A stretch of DNA of 64,000 bases, from positions 62,001 through 126,000 of the forward strand of contig NZ_FYEH01000009.1 of assembly GCF_900187945.1 (NCBI RefSeq). Reading direction: 5' to 3'. The notes under the pieces were generated by a model. That model had not been told where the DNA came from. It worked only from the letters and a program-made list of their open reading frames with translations, and did not search any database. This document shows positions 26,932 to 35,325 of the stretch, in pieces; the stretch's first letter is position 1, and each line of letters opens with the position of its first letter. Source of the stretch: Arboricoccus pini. Its GTDB lineage: Bacteria; Pseudomonadota; Alphaproteobacteria; Geminicoccales; Geminicoccaceae. Both the position numbers and the translations under genes were made by a program.

Positions 26932-27956
26932 AACGCGCACATGTTTCCGGGGCAGGGATTGGCGTCACGCTTGCCCTCCTCTTCCTGATCATCGTCGGTG
27001 GCTGGCGTTATGACGGCTTCCTCAGCAGCTACAATATCCTGACCGTGCTGCGCTACAATTCCATGTTCGCGCTGGTTTCACTTGGCATGTGCTTCGTCAT
27101 CATGACCGGCGGCATCGATCTTTCAGTGGGCTCGGTCGCCGCCATGACGAGTGTCGTTTCCGCCTATCTCAGCCCCTATGGTCTTCTGCCCGGGCTACTG
27201 GGAGGCGTGGCGGCGGGGCTCTGTGCTGGCGCTCTTTCTGGTTTCATTATCGTCAAGCTTCGCATACTGCCCTTCATTGCGACTTTGGCCGTGATGCTAG
27301 CCGCGAGCGGCGTGGGATTGCTCCTAGCTGACAACCAGTCCGTTGCCGTGTCTTATGATTCGAGCTTTACGAGTCTTGGCCAGGGCAGCTTGCTGGAGTC
27401 CTTCCAGCCTGATTGGGTCGGCGGCGACAATGCCAATTGGCTGGGAACTGCGCTAAGCTTATTTTTCAATTTTCCCACGCCTGCCTGGCTGGCGCTCGTC
27501 GCCTATGTGGTGGCGACCGTCCTGTTGAACTGGCGACCCTTCGGACGGCATGTCCTGGCTGTAGGGGGTGGCGAAGAGGCCTCGCGGTTGATGGGCCTGC
27601 CGACCGACCGGACCGTTTTTCTCGTCTATTTGATGTCGGGTGGCCTGGCTGGCCTGGCAGGCGTCATTCTGGCTTCGCAGTTCGGCGCCGGTCAGCCGAT
27701 CGAGGGCGTGGGCTGGGAATTGTTCGCGATTGCCTCGGTCGTCGTCGGGGGTACGCTTCTCTCAGGCGGAAGGGGCTCGGTCCTTGCCACACTGGCCGGC
27801 GTCATGTTGCTCGGCCTTATCTTCACCATCCTCAATTTTGAGAACGGCATGGGCTGGATTAGTCTGTCCGCCTACTGGCAGTCGGTCATCAGAGGTGCGT
27901 TCTTGCTGGTCGTGGTCATGCTGCAGAGCAAGCTGGCGCGGCCCATAACCGCATGA
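26928..27956 (+). CDS. Sugar ABC transporter permease (YjfF-like)
   Basis: Second permease of the importer, 342 residues from ATG 26928, similar in size to E. coli YjfF. It carries the same family blocks: CFVIMTGGIDLSVGSVAAM, VKLRILPFIATLAVMLAASG, AVGGGEEASRLMGLPTD and VVVGGTLLSGGRGSVLATLA. A two-permease arrangement separates YtfQRT-YjfF systems from single-permease ribose systems. It is the last gene of the operon; a long inverted repeat and terminator follow. Confidence 0.92.
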   Translation: MKRAHVSGAGIGVTLALLFLIIVGGWRYDGFLSSYNILTVLRYNSMFALVSLGMCFVIMTGGIDLSVGSVAAMTSVVSAYLSPYGLLPGLLGGVAAGLCAGALSGFIIVKLRILPFIATLAVMLAASGVGLLLADNQSVAVSYDSSFTSLGQGSLLESFQPDWVGGDNANWLGTALSLFFNFPTPAWLALVAYVVATVLLNWRPFGRHVLAVGGGEEASRLMGLPTDRTVFLVYLMSGGLAGLAGVILASQFGAGQPIEGVGWELFAIASVVVGGTLLSGGRGSVLATLAGVMLLGLIFTILNFENGMGWISLSAYWQSVIRGAFLLVVVMLQSKLARPITA

Positions 27957-28046
27957 TTGCGCTGCGGCGTCCTGCCACAGCAGCAAAACTGCTGCGGCCG
28001 CATGCGCCAGATGCAACCTAAATCTACCAACTTACTCTGGAAACTG

Positions 28047-28237
28047 GACCCCAGAGGCTGTACCTACTGCGTTGCAGCGGGACAGCCTCTGGGGTCCTGC
28101 TGTTGGCCAGCTGAGCTTGCTTAGCTAGCCGTCCGTCGGACGCAATGTCCGATGCAGATCGGAGGGTTTATCCCTCGGATCACCCAGACGTTAGCCTCCC
28201 TGATCTACTTGGCCGGGTTTCGACCCGGCTTTTTTTT
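28047..28237 (+). ncRNA. Candidate structured RNA or 3' UTR element
   Basis: This region folds on paper into several stems. A perfect 15-bp inverted repeat pairs 28047-28061 with 28082-28096 (20-base loop containing a CTGC/GCAG mini-hairpin). GTCC-GTC-GGAC follows near 28130. Then comes a 10-bp stem with one mismatch around GGAGGG-TTTAT-CCCTC near 28160-28180. Last is a strong terminator. It starts about 90 bases after the sugar-importer operon and could be its structured 3' end or an independent small RNA. No known RNA family is recognised. Confidence 0.4.
28212..28237 (+). terminator. Strong intrinsic terminator
   Basis: The stem GCCGGGT (28212-28218) pairs with ACCCGGC (28223-28229) with a TTCG tetraloop, followed by eight T (28230-28237). 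It ends plus-strand transcription from the sugar importer or from a small RNA upstream. Confidence 0.9.
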
Positions 28238-28394
28238 CACCATGATATACTCAGGCGACCTGCGCCTTCTTCCCGCCGGCATGACGGGAAGTCAATAGGT
28301 CGTTGAAGTTCGGCAAGATATTTACGAAATCTTGCATAAAGCATGGGCAATTAGAGGCGACGCCTGAAAAATAGGCATGGCCTCTTAATGTCGT

Positions 28395-30173
28395 TTAGGC
28401 CTTTGTTCTCAATGCAGCCGTGGACTCAACGTCGATCTCAAGCGACTTCCCGTCTTGACGCAGCGCCACGCCATAGACCGATTGCGCACGCGCTTCGCTG
28501 ATCCACCCCTCGCGGATATCGTTCAAGACCATGTCCGGCGCCCGCGTGCGTGGATCGCCATAGCCACCACCGCCGGCCGATCGCGAGATGACGAATTCGC
28601 CCGGCTCAAGTGCCACGCCATAACAGGCGGGGAGGTCGACGACACTGCCATCGAGCAAGCGCTTTTGTGCCTTGGACGTGGCACCTGGAAGTCCTCCTCG
28701 GGCGCCGGCCGCCGGGTTAATCGTGCCATCGGCGGTATAGAGGACTTCGAGTTTGCAGCCCTCGACCGGCCCGAATTCGGCATAGGCGGAAGGGGCGCCC
28801 CGGTACCGGCCAGCCCCCTCCGTGTCGGCGACGAGGCGGCGCTCTTTGACGAAGAGGGGATATTGCAGCTCGTCCACCTCGATGCTGTCTTGGCGACAGA
28901 GCCCGGCATTACCAACGTGAATGATCGAGAGATAACCGTCTGTCACGGCTGTGCCGGCGCCTCCCGTCGTGCCTAGGAAGATCTGGTTGACGAAGGGCGC
29001 CCCCTCGTTTCGTGGATCCCGGCCTGAGATGACGCCCATGGCAGGCGGCATGATGGGGCCGGTCTCCGCCATGCCGAAGCCCGGCGCGATCTCGGCGATC
29101 GCGCGCTGAACCGGGTTGCTGACCCGGTCGGCCAGATTGGTGGTGGCGACCGAGCAGGAATGCGGATGGCGCGGGATGCCCACAACGCAATTCTCCCGCA
29201 GCTTGACGTCGATGCGGCGAAAGCTGCCGGCATTGGCTGGCACGGTATGGTCGAGAATGCCATTATAGATGCCGACCATGGCAGCAGTGCGCGCGCAACC
29301 TTCGGAAAGATTGAGACCGCATGGCTGGCAATCGATGTTATCGGTGAGGTCGACGCTGATCCTACCGGCCGCAGCATCGATCGCCACGTGGATATTGACG
29401 GGAATGCCGTCCGGCACGCCAGGGAAAGGGTCATGCGCCGAGTGGACGGTGACCATGCCGCTCGGCAGGCGGCGAATGGCATCCTCCATTTTCTTCTCGG
29501 AATAGTCGAACCAGGCGTCGGCATAGTTATCGAGAACGTCCCAGCCCACCTCCTCGCCCAACTGCACGAGCTCACGTTCGCCGATCCGCACCGCACCCAG
29601 CGTCGCCAGATAATCACCCCACCACTGTTCGGGCACGCGGATACGCGCCTTGCACATGCGGATGATGTCCTGGTTGTCCTGATAGTCTGACTGGATCTTC
29701 ACCGCGGAGAAGATGAGCGCGCCTTCCTCATAGACGTCTGCGGCATGGCCCATATAGGTGGTTGGCCGCGAGTTGCCGCAATCGGCTTGATGCGCCTTGG
29801 CCAGCACGAAGAAGCGCACCGTACCGCCCGCGTCGACGACCGGCACGATCAGGCAATGGTCGGCCGGATGCGAGTCGCCCTCATAAGGGCTGTTATGCAG
29901 GTAGCAGTCGCCGGCCTTCATCTGTGGATGATAACCGCGCACTGCCTCGCACATGAGATCGGGGCCGACCAGCGTGTGGATAGGCAGGCTCTCCGCGCTG
30001 GCCAGCAGCTGGCAGTCGGCCGTCACGATGACGCAGGAAAAATCGTGCGCAGTATTCAGCACGCCGGAGCGCGCCGTGCGAAAGAGCGTGTTTTGCATCT
30101 TGCGGGCGATGCCTTCCATACGGCTCGCCAGGATCGCCGTCCGCACGCCGCCCGAAAGGGTCTCATTGGTCAT
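28395..30173 (-). CDS. Hydantoinase B / oxoprolinase family protein
   Basis: Second subunit of an ATP-dependent hydantoinase/oxoprolinase-type amidohydrolase (about 592 residues). The start at ATG 30173 gives MTNETLSGGVRTAILASRME; a GTG four codons upstream is also possible. Family blocks are ARSGVLNTAHDFSCVI, GDCYLHNSPYEGDSHPADHC, SEGCARTAAMVGI and the glycine-rich C-terminus ISRSAGGGGYGDP. In N-methylhydantoinase and acetone/acetophenone carboxylase relatives this subunit carries the metal site. The HyuA partner lies just upstream on the same strand. The substrate (hydantoin, 5-oxoproline, lactam or ketone) cannot be told from sequence. Confidence 0.9.
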   Translation of the reverse strand: MTNETLSGGVRTAILASRMEGIARKMQNTLFRTARSGVLNTAHDFSCVIVTADCQLLASAESLPIHTLVGPDLMCEAVRGYHPQMKAGDCYLHNSPYEGDSHPADHCLIVPVVDAGGTVRFFVLAKAHQADCGNSRPTTYMGHAADVYEEGALIFSAVKIQSDYQDNQDIIRMCKARIRVPEQWWGDYLATLGAVRIGERELVQLGEEVGWDVLDNYADAWFDYSEKKMEDAIRRLPSGMVTVHSAHDPFPGVPDGIPVNIHVAIDAAAGRISVDLTDNIDCQPCGLNLSEGCARTAAMVGIYNGILDHTVPANAGSFRRIDVKLRENCVVGIPRHPHSCSVATTNLADRVSNPVQRAIAEIAPGFGMAETGPIMPPAMGVISGRDPRNEGAPFVNQIFLGTTGGAGTAVTDGYLSIIHVGNAGLCRQDSIEVDELQYPLFVKERRLVADTEGAGRYRGAPSAYAEFGPVEGCKLEVLYTADGTINPAAGARGGLPGATSKAQKRLLDGSVVDLPACYGVALEPGEFVISRSAGGGGYGDPRTRAPDMVLNDIREGWISEARAQSVYGVALRQDGKSLEIDVESTAALRTKA

Positions 30174-30203
30174 ACAAGATTCCACTTTGCCAAGGCGAGT
30201 TGT

Positions 30204-32291
30204 CTAAAGGGCGACATAGAGACCGCCGCCGGAGGTCCGTTCGGCGACAGTGCCGGGATCGATGACCACAGTCGTGAACGAGGACTCGACGATGGCCGGG
30301 CCCGTCACCTTCAGGCCTGGCGGCATCGCCTCGAAGCGGGCGACCGGAACGTCGCTCCAGCCCGTGCTACTAAAATAGACCGTCCTCTTGCCGATGGAGG
30401 CATCGCTGTCGCACGCGGTCAGCCGGCCCGCGCCCGGCTCCTTGAGCCGGCATCGCACTTTTGCCCGCCATGTGACGAACTCGGCACCAGAGTGGGGATC
30501 GTTAATCTCGAATATCTTCTTATGCATGGCGTGGAAGTCAGCGACCAGGTCGTCGAGGGCAGCCTGGTCGGCCAGCCGCCGGCCCCGGACCGGGACTTCG
30601 ATCTCCCAGATCTGGTGCGGGTAGCGTGCCTCCACGGCGAAGTCGATCGCCACCTCGATGGCCCCGGCCCCCGGGCCATCGGCGAAGGCCTGACACTGCT
30701 CCTCCATCGTTGCCATCAGCGCGTTGACGCCTTTAAAATCGAACTTGGCGCTGGTGGTGAAGAGCAATCTTGCGTGCTCGGTCGTCAATTCGGACATCAA
30801 AGCGCCTGCGGCACTCAAGGTCGCCCCGGTTTCCGGAATGAGCACGGCGGCACAGCCTAGCCGCTTGCCCACGGCCACGGCGTTCAGCCCGGCGGCCCCG
30901 CCGCCGCCGATCATGACGGCCGCCCCGGGGTCGATGCCCTGGTTTACCGTGATATCGTCGATGGCACCCACCATCTTCTCGGTCGCCAGGGCGAGGACGG
31001 CCGCCGCCGCCTCCTCGAGCGAAATGCTCAACCTGTCGGCGACCTGGGTCTTGAGCGCGGCCCGGGCGGCGTCGAGATCAAGCGGCATGGCGCCACCCAG
31101 GAAGAATGCAGGATCAATATAGCCAAGGATAAGGGCGCAGTCGGTGACCGTGGGCTCGGTGCCTCCCTTGCCGTAGGCGACCGGTCCTGGCGTCGAGCCG
31201 GCACTGCGCGGCCCCACCTGCAACAACCCGCCGGCATCGACCGAGGCGATCGAGCCGCCGCCGGCACCGATACTCTTCACGTCGACCGAGGGAAAGCCCG
31301 TCATGTGGCCGCGAAAACGCTGGCCAAGCCAAGTCTCGCGCGTCCAGGGAATGCGGCCGTCGCGCACCAGGCTGACATCGTAGCTGGTGCCGCCTGTATC
31401 GGCGATGATCACCGGTGCGGCGCCGAAATCCCGCTCGGCATAGAATCGTCCTGCCACCGGCGCCATGGCCGGTCCGGAATTGATCGAATGGATGGGGGCC
31501 CGTGCCACTGCCTCGGCATCCATCACGCCGCCTTGTGACGTCACCATCAGCGTGCGGCCGCTGAAGCCCGCCTCGCGCAGCCGGTTGGTGAGCTTGCTCA
31601 GATAGTCGAACATCAGCGGCTTGAGTGAGGCATCGATGACCGTGGCGGAGGCGCGACGGTATTCGCGCAGCGTCGGGTTGAGGCGATGCGACAGGGTTAC
31701 CGATACATTCGGCAGGTGCTCGGCCAGGATGGCGCCCACACGCTCTTCGTGCACCGGATTGGCGACCGACCAGAGCAGGCATACGCCCACCGCCTCGACG
31801 CCAAGTTCGGCCAGCCGGCCGGCGATGGTTGCAACGGCAGCTTCGTCGAGCGCTTGCTTGATCGAGCCGTCCGCCATGACGCGCTCGGGCACTTCGAAGG
31901 TGAGATGCCTTGGTACATAGGCCTCGGGATAGTTGACCTTGAAATTGAAGGGCTCGATGCGCCCGCCTTCGCGCAGGACGAGAATATCAGGATGCCCAGC
32001 CGTCGTCAGGAAGGCGGTCTTGGCGGTATTGCCGGTCAGAATGGCGTTGATAGCCCGCGTCGTGCCATGCACGAACATGTCGACGCCGGCGAGAAAACGC
32101 CCGCGCGGCATGCCATAATGATCAGCCGCCAGCCCGATCGCATCCAGCACCCCGCGCACCGGGTCGTCGGGCGTCGTCGATGCCTTGAAGAGCCTCGTTA
32201 CAGCGCCGTCCTCGACGACGAGATCGGTAAAGGTGCCCCCCGTATCGCAGGCCAGTCTCATCGGCGCGTCCGCCTTCCTCTTGCTCAACAT
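30204..32291 (-). CDS. Hydantoinase A / oxoprolinase family protein
   Basis: ATPase-fold subunit of the hydantoinase/oxoprolinase complex, 695 residues. The N-terminal RLACDTGGTFTDLVV is the phosphate-binding loop of the family. HGTTRAINAILTGNTAKTAF, SGPAMAPVAGRF and IADTGGTSYDVSLV are further ASKHA-type nucleotide loops, and AVMIGGGGAAGLNAVAVGKR is the adenosine site. The C-terminal domain ends in VVIDPGTVAERTSGGG. It leads the minus-strand operon with HyuB 30 bases downstream. The start lies 1 base from a TGTGATCACA palindrome shared with the divergent chaperonin gene, which suggests direct repression of this start region. Confidence 0.92.
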   Translation of the reverse strand: MLSKRKADAPMRLACDTGGTFTDLVVEDGAVTRLFKASTTPDDPVRGVLDAIGLAADHYGMPRGRFLAGVDMFVHGTTRAINAILTGNTAKTAFLTTAGHPDILVLREGGRIEPFNFKVNYPEAYVPRHLTFEVPERVMADGSIKQALDEAAVATIAGRLAELGVEAVGVCLLWSVANPVHEERVGAILAEHLPNVSVTLSHRLNPTLREYRRASATVIDASLKPLMFDYLSKLTNRLREAGFSGRTLMVTSQGGVMDAEAVARAPIHSINSGPAMAPVAGRFYAERDFGAAPVIIADTGGTSYDVSLVRDGRIPWTRETWLGQRFRGHMTGFPSVDVKSIGAGGGSIASVDAGGLLQVGPRSAGSTPGPVAYGKGGTEPTVTDCALILGYIDPAFFLGGAMPLDLDAARAALKTQVADRLSISLEEAAAAVLALATEKMVGAIDDITVNQGIDPGAAVMIGGGGAAGLNAVAVGKRLGCAAVLIPETGATLSAAGALMSELTTEHARLLFTTSAKFDFKGVNALMATMEEQCQAFADGPGAGAIEVAIDFAVEARYPHQIWEIEVPVRGRRLADQAALDDLVADFHAMHKKIFEINDPHSGAEFVTWRAKVRCRLKEPGAGRLTACDSDASIGKRTVYFSSTGWSDVPVARFEAMPPGLKVTGPAIVESSFTTVVIDPGTVAERTSGGGLYVAL

Positions 32292-32292
32292 G

Positions 32293-32302
32293 TGTGATCA
32301 CA
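32293..32302. promoter_or_regulatory. TGTGATCACA palindrome (site 1)
   Basis: A perfect 10-bp palindrome lies directly upstream of the hyuA start, in the divergent hyuA/chaperonin gap. The 12-base string TGTGATCACAAT recurs exactly at 34003-34014. The zero spacing between half-sites rules out a standard CRP site (TGTGA-N6-TCACA). It is probably an operator for a local regulator of unknown family. Confidence 0.6.
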
Positions 32303-32414
32303 ATTGAGCAAGTTGTTAAGCAAGGGGCGTGCCGCTCGTTCTGGCAAGCGGTTTGCTACGGGTCGAGGCCCGGTATCGGGAATATCTGCGTCGCCGCCAG
32401 TCAGGAGCCATTCC

Positions 32415-34007
32415 TTGTCGTCCTCGACCCTGCATTTCGGCTCTGACGCCCATCGTGCCCTCGCGCGCGGCTATCGGCGCGCGGCGACTCTGGTAGCCGG
32501 GACCATGGGGCCCTTCGGCCGTGCGGTACTCGTCGAGCGGCCGCATCATGCTCCGCGTCTGATTCGCGACGGCTATCGCCTGATGCAAGAGCTGGAGATC
32601 GAGCCCGGTCCGCCGCAGATGGCCGTTCAGACACTGCGTGAACTTGCATGGCGAACGGTCGATGCAGTGGGCGATGGCAGTTCGAGCGCCATCGTCGCCA
32701 CCGCCGCCATGCTGGACGTCGCCTTGCCAGCGATCACGGCTGGTCATGTCGGATCGGCGCTCCAGGCCGAACTCGACAGGCTGGCTCCCATCTTGATGGC
32801 GGGCATTGCACGTCGCACGCGCCCATTGGCCGACCGCGACGAGTTGACCCGTGTTGCCGTCATGGCGGCCGGGGACGACGCCGATATCGGGCATTTGGTG
32901 GCGCGCGCGCTGACGGCCGTCGGACCGGGCGGCCATGTCCAGGTCGATACTTCGCCGGCGCGCGAGGATTCGCTGGATCACGAGGCGGGTCTCTGTTTCG
33001 ACCAGGGCTGGCTTTCCTCGGGCTTCGCGCAGGACGAACCCGAGGGTGCAATTCTCCTGGATGATCCCCTGATCGTCCTGCACCGTCATCCGATCACCGA
33101 CCTTGCCCCGCTTATCCGTGTCCTCGAGATGGTGGCAGAAGCCAACCGCTCGCTGCTGATCATCGCCGAGAACGTAACGGGACAGGCTTTGACCACACTT
33201 CTTCTCAACCAGCGCCAGGTTGGCCTCAAGGTTGCTGCCGTCAAAGCACCGGGCCATGGTGTGTGGCGCGACGTCATGCTCGAGGACCTGGCGATCGCCA
33301 CGGGCGGCACCGTCATCGCTCCGGAACGCGGCACCACGCTGGGCGAACTCCGCCCCGCTATGCTGGGACGCGCGGATCGGGCGCGCGTCACGCGACAAGG
33401 CACCAGCATCGTCGGCGGCCGCGGCGCGCCCCAATCTCTAGCCGAACGGCGGGCGGCAATCGGGCGGCAAATCAAGGCTGAACAGCATCTGGACTTCGAT
33501 CGTGAGCAGCATCGAAAGCGGCTGGCCCGCCTGAGTGGCGGCATCGCGACCCTGCGGATCGCGGGCCGCATCGCGGTTGAGGCCGAGGAACGCTGCCAGC
33601 GCGCCAAGCGAGCTTTAGCTGCCGCACGGGCCGCGGAGCAGGACGGCGTTACCACGATCGGTGCGGCACTTGCCGTCCTGGCGGAACTCAAAGCGAACCC
33701 GGAGGGCGGCCTGCCTGCCGCTCTGGCACTTCGCATGCTGGAGGCGGGCGTCTCGGCGCCGATACAGGCCGTGGCCGCCAATCGGGGCCTTGACGGCGCG
33801 GCCGTCGCTCGCCGTCTGCTGGCGAGCCCGGAAAGTGCGTACGACGTGATCACAGATGCCGTGATCAACGCCAGATCCACCACCCTGCCCGAATCAGCCG
33901 CCGTCCTGCGTACCGCCATCGGCGGGGCGATCTCGGCTGCCAGCGCACTCATGCGCGTCGACCTGACCATCTCGCAGGCAGAGCGTGTCAGTGAGATGAC
34001 AATGTGA
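32415..34007 (+). CDS. Divergent GroEL/Hsp60-like chaperonin
   Basis: GroEL-family protein of 530 residues from the TTG at 32415, chosen for its AGGAG site 8 bases upstream and because numbering then matches GroEL: Asp52 (IRDGYRL) and Asp87 (GDGSSS) fall at the GroEL positions. Conserved blocks are LHFGSDAHRALARG, KVAAVKAPGHG and the RLARLSGGIATLRI hinge. Three departures stand out. GDGTTT is GDGSSS. The residue aligning with catalytic Asp398 is Arg (about 399, in AKRALAAARAA). The GGG nucleotide loop reads IGA. The C-terminal GGM tail is missing, and no GroES gene is adjacent. ATP hydrolysis is probably impaired. It sits between hydantoinase genes and a polyamine/opine-type importer, so it may serve those proteins (inference). 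Confidence 0.85.
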   Translation: MSSSTLHFGSDAHRALARGYRRAATLVAGTMGPFGRAVLVERPHHAPRLIRDGYRLMQELEIEPGPPQMAVQTLRELAWRTVDAVGDGSSSAIVATAAMLDVALPAITAGHVGSALQAELDRLAPILMAGIARRTRPLADRDELTRVAVMAAGDDADIGHLVARALTAVGPGGHVQVDTSPAREDSLDHEAGLCFDQGWLSSGFAQDEPEGAILLDDPLIVLHRHPITDLAPLIRVLEMVAEANRSLLIIAENVTGQALTTLLLNQRQVGLKVAAVKAPGHGVWRDVMLEDLAIATGGTVIAPERGTTLGELRPAMLGRADRARVTRQGTSIVGGRGAPQSLAERRAAIGRQIKAEQHLDFDREQHRKRLARLSGGIATLRIAGRIAVEAEERCQRAKRALAAARAAEQDGVTTIGAALAVLAELKANPEGGLPAALALRMLEAGVSAPIQAVAANRGLDGAAVARRLLASPESAYDVITDAVINARSTTLPESAAVLRTAIGGAISAASALMRVDLTISQAERVSEMTM

Positions 34008-34012
34008 TCACA
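34003..34012. promoter_or_regulatory. TGTGATCACA palindrome (site 2)
   Basis: Identical to site 1 at 32293, including the following AT. It overlaps the chaperonin stop codon and lies upstream of the ABC-importer operon, so the same regulator could control hydantoinase, chaperonin and transporter units. Confidence 0.55.
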
Positions 34013-34020
34013 ATCGGCGC

Positions 34021-35268
34021 ATGGCATGCTGGTTGCTTGCCGAGCGTCTGGCAGATCGGCTCAGCCGGGTTCGTATTATTCGAGATGGGTCGGTTGGGCA
34101 TCGCCGAGCGGAGAGGAGAAGATCGCTGATCACGACAACCTCTGAGCGCAGCTCTCGGGCGACGCCGGATCTAAAACTGGGTGAGAAGACCAAGCTGAAC
34201 GCGCCGCCTATTCTCGAGATCGTCCATGCGACGCATCGCTATGGTGATACCGTCGCCCTCGATGACGTCTCGGTGGCAGCTCGCCAGGGTGAGTTCCTGA
34301 CCATCCTGGGCGAAAGCGGCTCTGGCAAGACGACCCTCCTTCGCATGATCTCAGGCCTCGAGCGGCCGAGCGAGGTGCAGGCCCTCAGGCTCAATGGCGA
34401 AGACGTCGTCGACCTGCCGGCCTATGAGCGCAACTGCACGACGGTCTTTCAGAGCTATGCGCTCTTCCCGCATCTCACCGTCGGCAAAAATGTCGAATAT
34501 GGTCTGCGTGTTCGCGGGGTGCCGGCCGGCGAGCGCGAGGAGCGCGCCCGTGCGGCACTCGGCATGGTCCGGCTCGAGGACACGTTCGAGCGCCGAATCC
34601 ACCAGCTCTCCGGCGGCCAGCGTCAGCGCGTGGCCCTGGCGCGGGCGATCGTCACGCGCCCGGCCATGCTGCTGCTCGATGAGCCCTTGGGCGCCCTCGA
34701 CGAAAAGCTGCGGCAGGACATGCAGGTCGAGCTCATGGAGATCCACAAGCGGCTCTCCATGACCTTCGTCTATATCACCCATAGCCAGGAAGAGGCGTTG
34801 ACGATGAGCGATCGCATCATCCTCATGCGCCGCGGCAAGATCGCCCAGGAGGGCACGCCGCAGGAGCTCTTCGACCAACCGGCAAGTCGTTTCACCGCCG
34901 CCTTCATGGGCGTCGAGAATCTGATGGAGGGCAAGTTGGTAGCGCTGCAGGGCGACCGTGCCAGGGTCGAGGTGGCGGGGCAGGTCATCGTCGGTCGCTG
35001 GCCGGGCGGGGTAATCAACCCGGGCGAGGACGTGGTGGCGGGCGTCCGCGCCGAGCGTCTGCATCTCGGCCCGCCGCCTGCGCAGGCGGAGGCCAACTGG
35101 CTGCCCTGCAGCCTGCAAGGCTCGATCTACAAAGGTAAGTATCTGGACCAGACGGCAACGACGCCGGTTGGCGAAATCAAGATCCGCCTTTGGGAACAGA
35201 GCGCGGCGCAAGGGGAGCCGGGCGGCATCTGGTGGAAGCAGTCAGATTGCATGGTGATGCGACCCTAG
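34021..35268 (+). CDS. Spermidine/putrescine/opine-type ABC transporter ATP-binding protein (PotA-like)
   Basis: ATPase of a polyamine/opine/thiamine-type importer. Walker A is GESGSGKTT, the Q-loop is VFQSYALFPHLTV, the signature is LSGGQRQRVALARAI, Walker B is LLLDEPLGALDEK, the H-loop is ITHSQEEAL, and the C-terminus is a TOBE_2-like domain (VVAGVRAERLHLG). The conserved core begins near residue 62. The first 60 residues (from ATG 34021) have no homology and no ribosome site, and the palindrome at 34003 would sit directly upstream. The true start may be further in, possibly a CTG at 34126 preceded by GAGAGGAGAAG. The binding protein and two permeases follow in order. Confidence 0.88.
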   Translation: MACWLLAERLADRLSRVRIIRDGSVGHRRAERRRSLITTTSERSSRATPDLKLGEKTKLNAPPILEIVHATHRYGDTVALDDVSVAARQGEFLTILGESGSGKTTLLRMISGLERPSEVQALRLNGEDVVDLPAYERNCTTVFQSYALFPHLTVGKNVEYGLRVRGVPAGEREERARAALGMVRLEDTFERRIHQLSGGQRQRVALARAIVTRPAMLLLDEPLGALDEKLRQDMQVELMEIHKRLSMTFVYITHSQEEALTMSDRIILMRRGKIAQEGTPQELFDQPASRFTAAFMGVENLMEGKLVALQGDRARVEVAGQVIVGRWPGGVINPGEDVVAGVRAERLHLGPPPAQAEANWLPCSLQGSIYKGKYLDQTATTPVGEIKIRLWEQSAAQGEPGGIWWKQSDCMVMRP

Positions 35269-35325
35269 GACCGCGTCATCGGACACGCGCTTGCAGAGAA
35301 TTCTTTCAATATCAGGAGCAGCGGG

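Noticed and set aside
29745-30860. A 371-codon plus-strand open frame.
   Set aside because: Antisense to the well-supported hydantoinase genes; composition is typical of a high-GC shadow frame.
32293-32302. TGTGATCACA read as a CRP site.
   Set aside because: CRP needs a 6-base spacer between TGTGA and TCACA; here the arms are directly joined.
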